From Cupriavidus basilensis (GTDB lineage Bacteria; Pseudomonadota; Gammaproteobacteria; Burkholderiales; Burkholderiaceae): a stretch of DNA of 62,650 bases. The stretch's first letter is position 1. Every line of letters starts with the position of its first letter. Location of the stretch: assembly GCF_000876015.1 (NCBI RefSeq), contig NZ_BBQM01000006.1:1-62650 (forward strand), in the 5' to 3' direction. Below the pieces are notes generated by a model, which had not been told where the DNA came from, did no database searches, and was given only the letters and a program-made list of their open reading frames with translations. This document shows, in pieces, positions 7,431-16,810 of the stretch. A program made the position numbers and the translations under genes.

Positions 7431-8999
7431 ATGGACCAGACTCAAGTCATCAACCAAGCCCGCCGTTCCCTCGCCGCGGGGGATTTCGCCGGCGCCCGCG
7501 CGGGGCTCGAAGCGCTGCTGGCGCACCAGCCCGGCCACGGCGGCGCCCTCGAACTGCTGGGGCTGGCCGCGGGCAACCAGGGCGATTTCCGCGCCGCGGC
7601 GGCGCATCTCGAAAGCGCCGCGCAGGCCGGCGCGGCGTCGCCCGAGCTGCACTACAACCTGGCGGTGGCGCGCCAGAAGCTGGGCGAGCACGACGCGGCC
7701 ATCGCCGCCTTCTCGCAGGCGCTGGCGTTGCGGCCGTACTTCTTCGAGGCCCATCACGATCTCGGCCTGTCCCTGGCCGCGCGCGGCGACGGAACGGCCG
7801 CCGTGGCCGCCTTCGACGCGGCCCTGAAGCTGCGCCCGGACAGCTTCGAGGCGCTGTACAACAAGGGCAAGGCGCTCGGCGAGATCGACCGCTTCGAGGA
7901 AGAGATCGCGTGCTACCAGCGCGCCATCCAGCTGCGCCCCGATTTCTCCGGCGGCTACGTCAACCTGGGCGTGGCGCTGCGCGACCTGCACCGCTTCGAC
8001 GAAGCCATGCGCCACTTCAAGAAGGCCGTCACGCTGAACGCCAACGACGCGCTGGCGCGCTGCAACCGCGCCCAGACCAACCTGCTGACGGGCGTCTTCG
8101 AGCACGGCTGGCGCGAGTACGAATGGCGCTGGCTGGACGGCAGCCCGGTGCACCGCCTGCCCGGCAAGCCGTGGCTGGGCGAAGGCAGCCTGGCGGGCAA
8201 GACCATCGTGCTGCACAACGAGCAGGGCTTCGGCGACACCATCCAGTTCGTCCGCTACGTGCCGGCCGTGGCGGCCCTGGGCGCGCGCGTGATCCTGCAG
8301 GTGCAGCCGGCGCTGGTGCCGCTGCTGCAGGGCTTTCCCGGCGTCGCCGAACTGGTCGCCGAGGGCGATCCGCTGCCGGCGTTCGACTGCCATTGCCCGC
8401 TGATGAGCCTGCCGCTCGCCTTCCGCACCAGCCTCGCGACCATTCCGCCAGCGCCCTACCTGCGCGCGGACCCGGAACGCAGCGCGGCGTGGCGCGCGCG
8501 GCTGGATGCCAGCCCCGCCGGCGGCCGCCGGCCGCGCATCGGCGTGGCCTGGTCGGGCAGCACCTGGCACCGCAACGACCGCAACCGCTCGCTGAAACTG
8601 GAGCAGCTGGGGCCGCTGCTGGCCGGCGACGCCAGCTTCGTCTGCCTGCAGAAAGACCTGCGCGAGGCCGACCGCGCCGCGCTCGCGGCGCTGCCGCAAC
8701 TGCTGGACGTCTCGGGCGAACTCGCCAGCTTCGCCGACACCGCCGCCCTCATCGACAACCTCGACCTGGTCATCAGCGTCGACACCGCCGTCGCCCACCT
8801 GGCCGGCGCGCTCGGCAAGCCGGTCTGGCTGCTGCTGCCGTACTCGCCCGACTGGCGCTGGCTGCTCGGGCGCGCGGACTCGCCGTGGTATCCGGGCATG
8901 CGCCTGTTCCGCCAGCCCGCGATGCGCGACTGGGGCGGCGCGCTGGCCGAGCTCGGCGCGGCGCTCGCGGCCCTGCTGCGGGACGCGCCGCGCGGCTAG
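7431..8999 (+). CDS. TPR protein with GT9-like (heptosyltransferase-fold) C-terminal domain
   Basis: 522-aa protein. Residues 1 to about 220 form six or so tetratricopeptide repeats with the usual NLG/ALxLRP spacing. From about residue 250 a glycosyltransferase-B-like domain follows, with NEQGFGDTIQFVRYVP, GVAWSGSTWHRND and a C-terminal DLVISVDTAVAHLAGALGKPVWLLLP. That last motif is typical of ADP-heptose:LPS heptosyltransferase-like (GT9) domains. The fusion is common in Burkholderiaceae and is thought to glycosylate proteins or surface polymers, though the substrate is unknown. The start is the ATG at 7431. No signal peptide, so it is cytosolic. Confidence 0.85.
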   Translation: MDQTQVINQARRSLAAGDFAGARAGLEALLAHQPGHGGALELLGLAAGNQGDFRAAAAHLESAAQAGAASPELHYNLAVARQKLGEHDAAIAAFSQALALRPYFFEAHHDLGLSLAARGDGTAAVAAFDAALKLRPDSFEALYNKGKALGEIDRFEEEIACYQRAIQLRPDFSGGYVNLGVALRDLHRFDEAMRHFKKAVTLNANDALARCNRAQTNLLTGVFEHGWREYEWRWLDGSPVHRLPGKPWLGEGSLAGKTIVLHNEQGFGDTIQFVRYVPAVAALGARVILQVQPALVPLLQGFPGVAELVAEGDPLPAFDCHCPLMSLPLAFRTSLATIPPAPYLRADPERSAAWRARLDASPAGGRRPRIGVAWSGSTWHRNDRNRSLKLEQLGPLLAGDASFVCLQKDLREADRAALAALPQLLDVSGELASFADTAALIDNLDLVISVDTAVAHLAGALGKPVWLLLPYSPDWRWLLGRADSPWYPGMRLFRQPAMRDWGGALAELGAALAALLRDAPRG

Positions 9000-9157
9000 G
9001 CGGGTGAGGACGAGAACAACGCGCGCCTCCCGTGCCCGCCACGTCCTCGCCGGACGCGCGGCGGCGGCCCGCGCGGGAACGCCCGGCCGTGCGGGCGCAC
9101 ACGCACGCGTGATCAAAATGGAAGCAGCCGCGCCGCGCATCCATATACAATCACGCC

Positions 9158-9952
9158 ATGCAATATATCCATGTCGTCAACGGTGACGTAGCGGGCAATA
9201 CGCTGCGGCAAGCTCTCGCCCAGGCCGCCCGGCCCGACCCGGTCGTCGTGCTGCGCGACGACCTCGCCGTCGGCCCGATCGCCGACGTCGACGGCAGCGG
9301 CCTCATCCGCTCCGGCTTCTGGCAGCGCGTGGCGCCGCGCAGCGACATCGACTTCGCCGCCGAGATGCAGCAGGCGCTGGACCAATTGCATGCCCTGCGC
9401 AAGGAAGAGACCGAGATCGCCATCTGGCACGGCCAGAGCGCCTCGGACCAGTTGATGCTGCGCCGGGTGGTGTTCCATCTGTACCAGTCGCCGCAGCGCA
9501 TCAACGAGGTGGCGATGGACCTGCGCGAGCTCGAGACGCCCGCGCACGGCAACCTGGCCTCCATCGGCATGTATCCCGCGGCCCGCCTGGCGCGGCGCTT
9601 TTCCACCATCGCGCCGGTCTCGGTGCTGCGCCTGGGCCGGCTGGGCTACGAGTGGCAGCAGAACGTCAAGGAAAACGCCGACGTGCGGCTGTGGAAGGGC
9701 AACACGCTGGTGCCCGCCGCCTACCACTCGGTGGACGACGTGATCCTGGAGCGCGCCCCGCAGGAATGGGCGCCGGCCGCGCAGGTGGTGGACGCCGTGA
9801 TGGGCGCCATCGAAGGCCTGCTGGCCAGCGACTGGTTCGTGTTCTGGCGCTGCCGCGAGCTGATCGGCGCCGGGCAGCTGGTGCTGCGCGGCAATGCCGA
9901 TTCGCTGCAGACCTGCGAGCTGCGCCGCAATCCGTCCGCCGGCGGCGAATAA
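9158..9952 (+). CDS. DUF1835 domain-containing protein
   Basis: 264-aa cytosolic protein. It opens with MQYIHVVNGDVAGNTL, followed by VVVLRDDLAVGPI, the DUF1835 signature. A DUF3658-like C-terminal domain is plausible. Homologues are of unknown function. It lies 60 bases before a TetR regulator gene on the same strand, so the two may be co-transcribed, but the spacing and lack of a shared pathway leave this open. Confidence 0.82.
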   Translation: MQYIHVVNGDVAGNTLRQALAQAARPDPVVVLRDDLAVGPIADVDGSGLIRSGFWQRVAPRSDIDFAAEMQQALDQLHALRKEETEIAIWHGQSASDQLMLRRVVFHLYQSPQRINEVAMDLRELETPAHGNLASIGMYPAARLARRFSTIAPVSVLRLGRLGYEWQQNVKENADVRLWKGNTLVPAAYHSVDDVILERAPQEWAPAAQVVDAVMGAIEGLLASDWFVFWRCRELIGAGQLVLRGNADSLQTCELRRNPSAGGE

Positions 9953-10012
9953 GGCCGCAAGCCCCCGAGCCGACCACAAGCCCAAGACAAGCGGATACAA
10001 GCGGACGTTTAC

Positions 10013-10630
10013 ATGGCCCGTACCAAGGCACCCGATTTCGAGGCGCAGCGCGAGCAGATACTGGACCTGGCCGCCGCCGCGTTTGCCGCCAGCAGCTACC
10101 CCAGCACCTCGATGGCCGACCTGGCCGCCGCCTGCGGCACCTCCAAGGCGCGCCTGTACCACTACTACGAGAGCAAGGAAGCGATCCTGTTCGACCTGCT
10201 CGACCGCTACACGCGCCGGCTGATGCTGATCGTGGCCGAGGTGGAAGCCGAGGCCGGACGCCGCGGCAGCAGCGAGCAGGAAACCTTCGCCAGCCTGATC
10301 CGCGCGTTCCTGGCCGAGTACGAGACCTCGCAAACCCGCCACGTCGCGCTCGTCAACGACGTCAAGTTCCTGGCCGACGAGCAGCGCGACCAGATCCTCA
10401 AGCGCGAGCGTGACGTGGTGGCTGCCTTCTCGCGCCAGTTGCGCCGCGCCTACCCGGAGCGCGTCAACCGCGACAACCAGGCGGCGCTGACCATGACGGT
10501 GTTCGGCATGATCAACTGGACCTTCACCTGGCTCAAGCCGGGCGGCAAGCTGTCCTACGCCGACTTCGCCGAGATGGTGATCGACCTGCTCGCGGGCGGC
10601 CTGCCGGGCGCGCCGCGCGAGGCCGCCTAG
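10013..10630 (+). CDS. TetR/AcrR family transcriptional regulator
   Basis: 205-aa regulator. The HTH at about residues 14-60 includes REQILDLAAAAF, STSMADLAAACGTSKARLYHYYESKEAI and FDLLDRY, a textbook TetR domain. The C-terminal ligand domain contains MTVFGMINWTFTWLKPGGKLSYADFAEM, resembling regulators of acyl-CoA catabolism (KstR2/PaaR-like). A CoA-thioester ligand is therefore possible but not shown. The C-terminus ends 30 bases from the convergent antiporter gene. Confidence 0.9.
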   Translation: MARTKAPDFEAQREQILDLAAAAFAASSYPSTSMADLAAACGTSKARLYHYYESKEAILFDLLDRYTRRLMLIVAEVEAEAGRRGSSEQETFASLIRAFLAEYETSQTRHVALVNDVKFLADEQRDQILKRERDVVAAFSRQLRRAYPERVNRDNQAALTMTVFGMINWTFTWLKPGGKLSYADFAEMVIDLLAGGLPGAPREAA

Positions 10631-10660
10631 CGCGCGGCGCGCCCGCCGGCCCGTCACCAG

Positions 10661-12484
10661 TCAGGACCAGTCCTCTTCCTCCCGGCGCCGGCGCTGGTCG
10701 CGGTCCTGGCGGAACATTTCCTCGAGCTCGTCGCGCGCCTGGCGCGCCAGCGAGACCAGCTTCTTCTGGTCGGTGTAGTGCGGGTAGAAGCGTTCGATGG
10801 CGGCGATGTTGTGGCGGCGGAAGCGGAGCGCCACCGAGCGCGCCTCGACCGGGTCGTAGCCCAGCCCCTCCAGCACGCTGCGGCCGAGCCGCAGCGATCC
10901 CTCGAACATCTCGCGCTCGAACAGCTCCACGCCGCGATCCTTGAGCTGGTAGACGTGCGAGACGTGGCGCGCCCGCGCGTAGATGCGCAGGTGCGGGAAG
11001 CGCTTGCGCACGTTGTCGATCAGCGCCAGGCTGTCCTCCATGCCGTCGATGGCCACCACCAGGATGCGCGCGCGCTCGGCGCCGGCGGACTCGAGCAGGT
11101 CCATGCGCGTGGCGTCGCCGTAGAACACCTTGAAGTCGTAGCGGCGCAGGAACTCGATCTGGTCGGGATCGTGGTCCAGCACGGTGACGCCGATGCCCTG
11201 CGCGTAGAGCAGGCGGCCGATGATCTGGCCGAAGCGGCCGAAGCCGGCGATCAGCACCGGGTTGTCCTGCGGCTCGATCACGTCGTCCGGGCGCCGCGCC
11301 AGGCGCGCCAGGTGCGGCGCCACCAGCCGGTCGTAGCCCAGCAGCAGCAGCGGCGTGGCCACCATCGACAGCGCCACCACCAGCACCAGCAGCGCCTCGG
11401 TGCGCGGCGGCAGCAGGCCGGCGCCGCCGGCCACGCCGAACACCACGAAGGCGAACTCGCCGCCCTGCGAGATCAGCAGCGCGAACAGCAGCCGCTGGCC
11501 GCGCGCAATGCCGAAGCGCGGCGCCAGCAAGGTCAGCATGGCGGTCTTGAGCACCACCAGCCCGGCCACCAGCGCCGCCACCATGACCGGCGCCTGCATC
11601 AGCACGCCGAAATCGATCGACATGCCGACCGCCATGAAGAACAGCCCCAGCAGCAGGCCCTTGAACGGCTCCAGGTCGGCCTCGAGCGCGTGCCGGTACT
11701 CGGAGTCCGCCAGCAGCACGCCGGCCAGGAAGGTGCCCAGCGCCATCGACAGGCCCACCGCGTCCATCATCAGCGCGATGCCCACCACCAGCAGCAGCGC
11801 GAAGGCGGTGAACATCTCGCGCATGTCGGTGCGCGCGATGAAGTTCAGCGCCGGGCGCACCAGGTAGCGCCCGCCCACCACCACGGCGCCGATCACGCCG
11901 ACCGCCTTGGCCGCGCCGAGCCAGCCCGCCGCGCCCGCCGCCGCGGCGGTGCCGGCCTGCGCGCCCTGCGCCGCGAGCAGCGGCAGCAGCGCGATCATCG
12001 GGATCGCGGCGATGTCCTGGAACAGCAGGATGCCGAAGCCGGCGGCGCCGGCCGGGGTGCCGAACAGGTTGCGCTCGGTCAGCGTGGCCAGCGCAATGGC
12101 GGTGGACGACAGCGCCAGCCCGAGCCCCGCCACCAGCGCCACCTGCCACGGCGCGCCCACCAGCGTCGCGGCGCCGCCGATCAGCACCGCGCAGGCCGCC
12201 ATCTGCGCGCCGCCGTAGCCGAAGATCACGCGGCGCAGTTCCCACAGCTTCTTCGGCTCCAGCTCCAGGCCGATCACGAACATCATCAGCACCACGCCGA
12301 ACTCGGAGAAATGCAGGATGGCCTCGACGTTGGTGACGAGGCGCAGCGCCCACGGGCCGATCGCCACGCCGGCCAGCAGGTAGCCCAGCACCGCGCCCAG
12401 CCCGAAGCGGCGGGCCAGCGGCACCGCCACCACCGCGGCGACCAGGAAGACCACCAGGGCCACCAGGAAATCGTGTTGTTCCAC
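10661..12484 (-). CDS. kefB: monovalent cation:proton antiporter-2, KefB/KefC type
   Basis: 607-aa inner-membrane K+/H+ antiporter of the CPA2 family. About twelve hydrophobic segments occupy residues 5-385. A TrkA-N (RCK) NAD-binding domain follows, with PVLIAGFGRFGQIIGRLLYAQG near residue 404, a GxGxxG Rossmann fold. In Kef systems this domain senses glutathione adducts and opens K+ efflux, acidifying the cytoplasm to protect against electrophiles. The preceding gene, nine bases upstream on the same strand, encodes the KefF/G-type ancillary oxidoreductase, which supports a Kef role over a plain Na+/H+ exchanger. The end is arginine-rich (RRRREEEDWS). Confidence 0.87.
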   Translation of the reverse strand: MEQHDFLVALVVFLVAAVVAVPLARRFGLGAVLGYLLAGVAIGPWALRLVTNVEAILHFSEFGVVLMMFVIGLELEPKKLWELRRVIFGYGGAQMAACAVLIGGAATLVGAPWQVALVAGLGLALSSTAIALATLTERNLFGTPAGAAGFGILLFQDIAAIPMIALLPLLAAQGAQAGTAAAAGAAGWLGAAKAVGVIGAVVVGGRYLVRPALNFIARTDMREMFTAFALLLVVGIALMMDAVGLSMALGTFLAGVLLADSEYRHALEADLEPFKGLLLGLFFMAVGMSIDFGVLMQAPVMVAALVAGLVVLKTAMLTLLAPRFGIARGQRLLFALLISQGGEFAFVVFGVAGGAGLLPPRTEALLVLVVALSMVATPLLLLGYDRLVAPHLARLARRPDDVIEPQDNPVLIAGFGRFGQIIGRLLYAQGIGVTVLDHDPDQIEFLRRYDFKVFYGDATRMDLLESAGAERARILVVAIDGMEDSLALIDNVRKRFPHLRIYARARHVSHVYQLKDRGVELFEREMFEGSLRLGRSVLEGLGYDPVEARSVALRFRRHNIAAIERFYPHYTDQKKLVSLARQARDELEEMFRQDRDQRRRREEEDWS

Positions 12485-12493
12485 GGCGCCCCC

Positions 12494-13048
12494 TCAGCCG
12501 GCGACGGCGCCGGCGGCGCCGAGCACGCCGGACACGCGGGCGATATGCCCGGCCAGCGCGTCCTGGTCCACCTGGTTGGCGTCATGCAGCACCAGCGGCG
12601 CCAGCCAGTTCATGCCGCACAGCACGGCGGTCTGCGCCAGCGGCAGCATGTATTCGTCGATGCCGTGGCCGTGCGTGCCCTCGGGCCCGTAGGAATCGGC
12701 GTGGCCGCCGGTGCTGGCCACCACCAGCAGGGACTTGCCGCGCAGCGCGGTGCCGCCCGGTCCGTAGGCCCAGCCGCTCTCCAGCACCTCGTCCATCCAG
12801 AGCTTGAGCAGCGCCGGCATGCTGTACCACTGCACGGGGAACTGCAGCACCAGCGTGGCGGCGCGCGCCAGCGCGCGCTGCTCCGCGACCACGTCGATGT
12901 CGTAATCGGTATAGCGGAGGTAGAGATCGTGCACGGTGACGGCGGGCAGGGCCTGCAGGGCCGAGGCCAGCGGCCGGTTGACGCGCGACAGGCGCGGCCT
13001 GGGGTGGGCATAGATGACGAGAATCGGGGGCTCGGCCTTTGGGTCCAC
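12494..13048 (-). CDS. NAD(P)H oxidoreductase, KefF/KefG-type ancillary protein
   Basis: 184-aa flavodoxin-fold quinone reductase. ILVIYAHPRPRLSRVN forms the phosphate-binding loop, and PVQWYSMPALLKLWMDEVL with GGTALRGKSLLVVASTGG are characteristic of KefF/KefG/MdaB proteins. I use the GTG at 13048 (VDPKAEPPILVIY), because the open frame upstream is arginine-rich and unlike the family. It sits nine bases before the Kef antiporter on the same strand, so the two form an operon. It likely binds and activates the antiporter and may also reduce quinones. Whether it is KefF or KefG cannot be decided by eye. Confidence 0.85.
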   Translation of the reverse strand: MDPKAEPPILVIYAHPRPRLSRVNRPLASALQALPAVTVHDLYLRYTDYDIDVVAEQRALARAATLVLQFPVQWYSMPALLKLWMDEVLESGWAYGPGGTALRGKSLLVVASTGGHADSYGPEGTHGHGIDEYMLPLAQTAVLCGMNWLAPLVLHDANQVDQDALAGHIARVSGVLGAAGAVAG

Positions 13049-13503
13049 GAAAAATCCTGGAAAACGTGCGGCGCGCGGTCCGGAACCGCGGCATCGCCGG
13101 CATTGAAGAGAACAGAGACTCACATGCGGCCGCGCCCGGGACCCTCCCCGGGCCGCGGCAACGGCGCCGCCGCCGGGCGGCGATGTGGACACGGCATTAT
13201 GCGGCGTTGCAACAAATCCACATGCCCGGCACCCTGCGGCATCATGAAGCACACGTCAAGTCTTTGATTTCATTGGAGATATACAAAAATTACAAAATAC
13301 AACCAATTGGATCGCCTCCGAACCTTACGTCAGGCTGACAATTCCACTACAATACTTTTTGCAATGCAGCAAGATAGTGTTTGCCCTTGGGCCAGGCTTT
13401 TCGGGCTTTTTTGCCCGCCTTGCCCGGCCCGGCGCCGAAAGTGCGTGGCCTGACACCTGCTGAGTGCTATTTTTATACCTGAATACGTCGCAAGGAAAAC
13501 AAA
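13049..13503. other. intergenic region with AT-rich core
   Basis: 455 bases between divergent genes. The half next to the oxidoreductase gene is GC-rich. Positions 13,255-13,375 are unusually AT-rich for this genome and probably hold the promoter of the GNAT gene. CGGGC-T6-GCCCG near 13,403-13,418 could form a weak hairpin. I see no protein-coding frame. Confidence 0.4.
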
Positions 13504-14202
13504 GTGAATCCGCTCGAACTGAGCAAGGCCGTCGGGGCCGTATCCGACGAAGATCTCCGCCGCGCATCCGCAGCCGCGCACGCCTCGCATCGCCCCACCA
13601 CGCTGGTGCGCGAGCTGGCTGCGCATCACCGCTCGCGTCTGCTCAAGCATTTCCTCGCCCTGGGCGAGGAAGATCGCCTGCTCCGTTTTGGCCAGTCGGT
13701 TGGCGACCATGTGATCGAGGCCTATGTCGACAGCATCGACTTCGACCACGACACCGTGTTCGGCGTCTACGACGAGCACCTCGAACTGATCGGCGTGGGC
13801 CACTTCGCCAACCTGCGCGACAACAGCCAGGGCCGCGTGGCCGAGTTCGGCGTGTCGGTGTCGCAGAGCGCGCGCGGGCGCGGCATCGGCAGCGCGCTGT
13901 TCGAGCGCGCCGCCATGCACGGCCGCAACAGCAACGTGCGCACGCTGTACATGCACTGCCTGTCGCGCAACGCCGCCATGATGCACATCGCCAAGAAGGC
14001 CGGCATGAAGGTGCAGTACGCCTACGGCGAGGCCGATGCCTACCTGGAACTGCCGCCCGCCGACACCGTCAGCCGCCTGACCGAGGCGCTCGACGAGCAG
14101 GTGGCCGACCTCGACTACATGGTCCGCCGCAACCTGCGCGACGCGCGCCGCTTCGGCCTGCGCTTCTGGCGCTCGATGCTGCCGCAAAAGCGCACGGCCT
14201 GA
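13504..14202 (+). CDS. GNAT family N-acetyltransferase
   Basis: 232-aa protein. The acetyl-CoA-binding loop is visible as VSVSQSARGRGIGSALFERAA, with the Q/RxxGxG/A pattern as ARGRGIG, near residues 117-135. The preceding strand GVGHFANLR and following strand NVRTLYMHCLSRNAAMMHIAKKAGM complete the fold. The start is a GTG at 13504 with AAGGAAAA upstream. The N-terminal ~60 residues and the basic C-terminus (RRFGLRFWRSMLPQKR) are extra to the core fold. The substrate is unknown. Confidence 0.88.
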   Translation: MNPLELSKAVGAVSDEDLRRASAAAHASHRPTTLVRELAAHHRSRLLKHFLALGEEDRLLRFGQSVGDHVIEAYVDSIDFDHDTVFGVYDEHLELIGVGHFANLRDNSQGRVAEFGVSVSQSARGRGIGSALFERAAMHGRNSNVRTLYMHCLSRNAAMMHIAKKAGMKVQYAYGEADAYLELPPADTVSRLTEALDEQVADLDYMVRRNLRDARRFGLRFWRSMLPQKRTA

Positions 14203-14311
14203 CGCCGCTGCCGCCCCGGCCCCGATGGCGCGCCCGCCCGGCGCGCCATTTTCATTGGTGCCGCGCCGATCGCATCGACCGCACCAACCGCACCGCGGCG
14301 CCCGATTGCGC

Positions 14312-14803
14312 TCAGTTGCCCGCCACCGGCAGCGCGGTGGTGTCCTTGATGCATTCCAGCGCAAAGCTCGAGCGCACGTCGATCACCGCCGGATGCGCCA
14401 GCAGGTGGTCCTTCATGAAGCGCGCGAAGTGCTCCATGTCTTCCACGTAGACCTTCAGCAGCAGGTCCATCTCCCCGGTCATCGCGTGGCACGCGGCCAC
14501 CTCCGGCCAGATCGCGATGGCGGCGCGGAACAGGTCCAGCGGCGCCTTGCCCTTGGGCGCGCCGCCGTGCTTCTCCAGCCGCACGTTGATGTAGGCCAGC
14601 AGCCCCAGCCCGATCCTGCCCGGCTCCAGCAGCGCCGCGTACTGGCGGATCACGCCGATCTCTTCCAGCCGCCGGATGCGCCTCAGGCAAGGGCTCGGCG
14701 ACAGGTTCACGCGCTCGGCCACTTCCAGGTTGGTCAGTCTCCCGTTGGTCTGCAATACCTCCAGGATCTTCCTGTCGATCTTGTCCAGTTCCACCTTGCT
14801 CAC
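14312..14803 (-). CDS. Lrp/AsnC family transcriptional regulator
   Basis: 163-aa feast/famine regulator. The N-terminal HTH reads ELDKIDRKILEVLQTNGRLTNLEVAERVNLSPSPCLRRIRRLEE, followed by a RAM ligand domain (CHAMTGEMDLLLKVYVEDMEHF). I choose the GTG at 14803 with GGAG ten bases upstream; the longer frame would begin at TTG 14836 with no ribosome-binding site. An AT-rich tract with A and T runs at 14,820-14,885 is the likely operator region. Related regulators are often divergent from hppD in Burkholderiales, and an hppD remnant lies divergently just to the right, so its ancestral target was probably tyrosine catabolism. Confidence 0.92.
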   Translation of the reverse strand: MSKVELDKIDRKILEVLQTNGRLTNLEVAERVNLSPSPCLRRIRRLEEIGVIRQYAALLEPGRIGLGLLAYINVRLEKHGGAPKGKAPLDLFRAAIAIWPEVAACHAMTGEMDLLLKVYVEDMEHFARFMKDHLLAHPAVIDVRSSFALECIKDTTALPVAGN

Positions 14804-14992
14804 GATATTGTTGCTCCGCAATATGTTTGACGGCAATTTTTTTGCGCAAATTTAGCAAGCTGTGCACAAGTATGCAATTTTTTGTGTGCTTCCGGACCTT
14901 GTGCCTGCCGTCATTCTCCCCCCTCGCCGCGCCGCGCCCCTCCCGCGCGGCGGCCACAACCCTCCATTCCGATCGCTGGCGCCCCGCCTCCC

Positions 14993-15080
14993 GGCACCGG
15001 CGCGGTGGCCTTCCGGGTGCAGGATGCCGCCGCGGCGCGCCGCCGTGCACTGGAACTGGGCGCCCGGGGCGCGAGCGTTG
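14993..15080 (+). pseudogene. hppD (4-hydroxyphenylpyruvate dioxygenase) remnant
   Basis: About 29 codons read GTGAVAFRVQDAAAARRRAL then ELGARGAS. This matches the VOC-fold segment of 4-hydroxyphenylpyruvate dioxygenase (family form HGPSxCxMAFRVKDAxxAYxRALELGA). No start, upstream or downstream domain remains in any frame. The position, divergent from an Lrp regulator, is where intact hppD is often found. I read it as the scar of a deleted hppD. Confidence 0.5.
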
Positions 15081-15129
15081 GGAAGGCAAGGATGGTGCCA
15101 AGGCCACCAGCGCCGGGGCCGGCACCACG

Positions 15130-15161
15130 AAAAAAAGCGCGGCCCCGAAGGGTCGCGCTTT
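15130..15161 (-). terminator. Rho-independent terminator of the EF-hand gene
   Basis: 12-bp stem (15134-15145 with 15150-15161, one G-T pair) around a CGAA loop. On the minus strand it ends in a run of seven T. It lies about 50 bases past the EF-hand gene. Confidence 0.8.
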
Positions 15162-15209
15162 CCCGTGCCCGCGGCGCCGGAGCGCCGCGGGATCGCCGCC
15201 GGGGCCGGA

Positions 15210-15785
15210 TCAGCCGCCGCGGCTCGACGGGGCCGAGGCGCCGCCGCGGTTGCCGTGCTGGCGCCATTGGTCGTGCATCTTCTGCATGGCGGCGCGGATC
15301 TCGTCCATCGTCAGCTTGCCGTCGTGATTGGCGTCGAGCTGGTCGAAGCGCCGTGCCAGGCGCGGGAAGCCGGCCTGGACCTCGGCCTTGGTCAGCGCGC
15401 CGTCGCCGTTCTTGTCGGCCGCCTTGAAGCGGGCCTCGAAGTCGGCCTGCATCGCCGCGCGGCGCTGCTCCATCCCGGCCTTGTGGTAGGCCGCCAGCTC
15501 GCTCTTGTCGAGCTTGCCGTCGTGATTGGTGTCGATCTTGTCGAACAGCGCGTCGGCCTCCGCCTTGGAGATGGCGCCGTCGCCGTCGGTGTCGATCGAC
15601 TTCATCCACATGCCGCCGTGCTCCATGTGGTGGCGCATGCCGCCTTGCATGGCCGGTGCGCCCGGGGCCGGCGCCGCCGGCGCGGGTGCCGCGGTCTGGG
15701 CGAAAGCCGTGCCGCCCATCGCCAGGAACACCGCCGAAGCGGCCATGAAATTCCGGATCGAACGCGTCTTGAGATTGCCTTGCAT
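15210..15785 (-). CDS. exported EF-hand calcium-binding protein
   Basis: 191-aa periplasmic or secreted protein. It has a signal peptide (residues 1 to about 29, cleavage near AFA-QT), a Pro/Ala linker and a His/Met-rich stretch (MRHHMEHGGMWM) that could bind a transition metal. Four EF-hand loops follow: DTDGDGAISKAE, DTNHDGKLDKSE, DKNGDGALTKAE and DANHDGKLTMDE. All four keep the D-x-D/N-x-D/N-G and the terminal Glu ligand. It might serve calcium buffering or signalling, but no partner gene is adjacent. Confidence 0.9.
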   Translation of the reverse strand: MQGNLKTRSIRNFMAASAVFLAMGGTAFAQTAAPAPAAPAPGAPAMQGGMRHHMEHGGMWMKSIDTDGDGAISKAEADALFDKIDTNHDGKLDKSELAAYHKAGMEQRRAAMQADFEARFKAADKNGDGALTKAEVQAGFPRLARRFDQLDANHDGKLTMDEIRAAMQKMHDQWRQHGNRGGASAPSSRGG

Positions 15786-15938
15786 GTCTTTGCTCCTTTT
15801 TCGTCTCAGGTGGACTGGTAACGATTAGAACGCATGACGGGGGCGAAAGTTGGATCCTCTAATACGTTGTTACGCGGCTCACAGTTGGGTGGCGTTCCCG
15901 TAAACCGCTGAAAGCATTGGTAAATAATCGGCCGCGGC

Positions 15939-16562
15939 TCAGTCCTTGGCGGAAGCCGGCTCGCCCGGCACGCCGGCGGGCTGGGCGGACTGCGGCGGCG
16001 GCGCGGGAGCCGGCATCGGCGCGGGCATCGCCGGCACCGGCATCGGCGTGGACAGCGGCGCCGCGGCGCCGGCCGGCAGCGCCGGCTGGGCGGGCGCCGC
16101 CGGGCCGCGCGTGACGATGGCCGGCACCGGCAGCGCGATCTCCTGGCGCACGCCGTTGCGCTCGATCACCACGCCGCGGTCGCGGATCTCCACCAGCCGC
16201 AGTTGCGGCGACAGCGCGGTGCCCGCGCGCACGGCCTTGGGCGGGCCGCCGTCGAGCGAGAGGATCGCGGCGCCGCCGTTGCCGACGTTGGCACTGCCGC
16301 CGCCGATCTCGGCGACCACGCCGATCAGCTGCACGTCGCGCACGCCCGACTGCGCCGCGCCGCCGAACAGCGTGCCGGCGGCGCCGGTCTCCACCGCCTC
16401 GGTCTGCGCCACGCGCGCGGTGCGCGGCACGGCGATGGTCTTCATCGCGCTGAAGGTCAGGACCCAGCGCGTGGCCAGCGCGCACAGCGCGACGAACAGC
16501 ACGAGCGCCGCCAGGCGCGGCAGCCAGAGTCCGGCCGGGTCGAAACGAAAGGCGGGCCGCAT
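15939..16562 (-). CDS. gspC: type II secretion system protein C
   Basis: 207-aa inner-membrane clamp protein linking the inner-membrane platform to the GspD secretin. A single TM segment (about residues 15-35) is followed by the periplasmic homology region (LFGGAAQSGVRDVQLIGVVAEIGG and the later RLVEIRDRGVVIERNGVRQEIALP). The C-terminus is a Pro/Ala-rich tail without a recognisable PDZ or coiled coil, a short form usual in Burkholderiales. It is read divergently from gspG-F. The start at 16562 is preferred because the upstream frame is arginine-rich. Confidence 0.87.
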   Translation of the reverse strand: MRPAFRFDPAGLWLPRLAALVLFVALCALATRWVLTFSAMKTIAVPRTARVAQTEAVETGAAGTLFGGAAQSGVRDVQLIGVVAEIGGGSANVGNGGAAILSLDGGPPKAVRAGTALSPQLRLVEIRDRGVVIERNGVRQEIALPVPAIVTRGPAAPAQPALPAGAAAPLSTPMPVPAMPAPMPAPAPPPQSAQPAGVPGEPASAKD

Positions 16563-16810
16563 GGAAAGTTGCACGGGATGGGGCTGCAAGGACGGGAAAG
16601 CGCCAAGCCTACCAGAGCCGCATGACAACTGTCTGCCCCTCGCCCGCGCGGCGCCCTGGCGACCGGCCCGCGCATGCCCGCACCGGGCCGTCCGTGCGAG
16701 CATGCGCTCACAAAGCCGTCATCAAGTGGCGGTTATACTGTCCGGCCAGCCGCAGCGCCCCCGCGTTCGAGGTCCGGGACGCTGCACCAGATATTCCAAA
16801 TAGGCTATCC

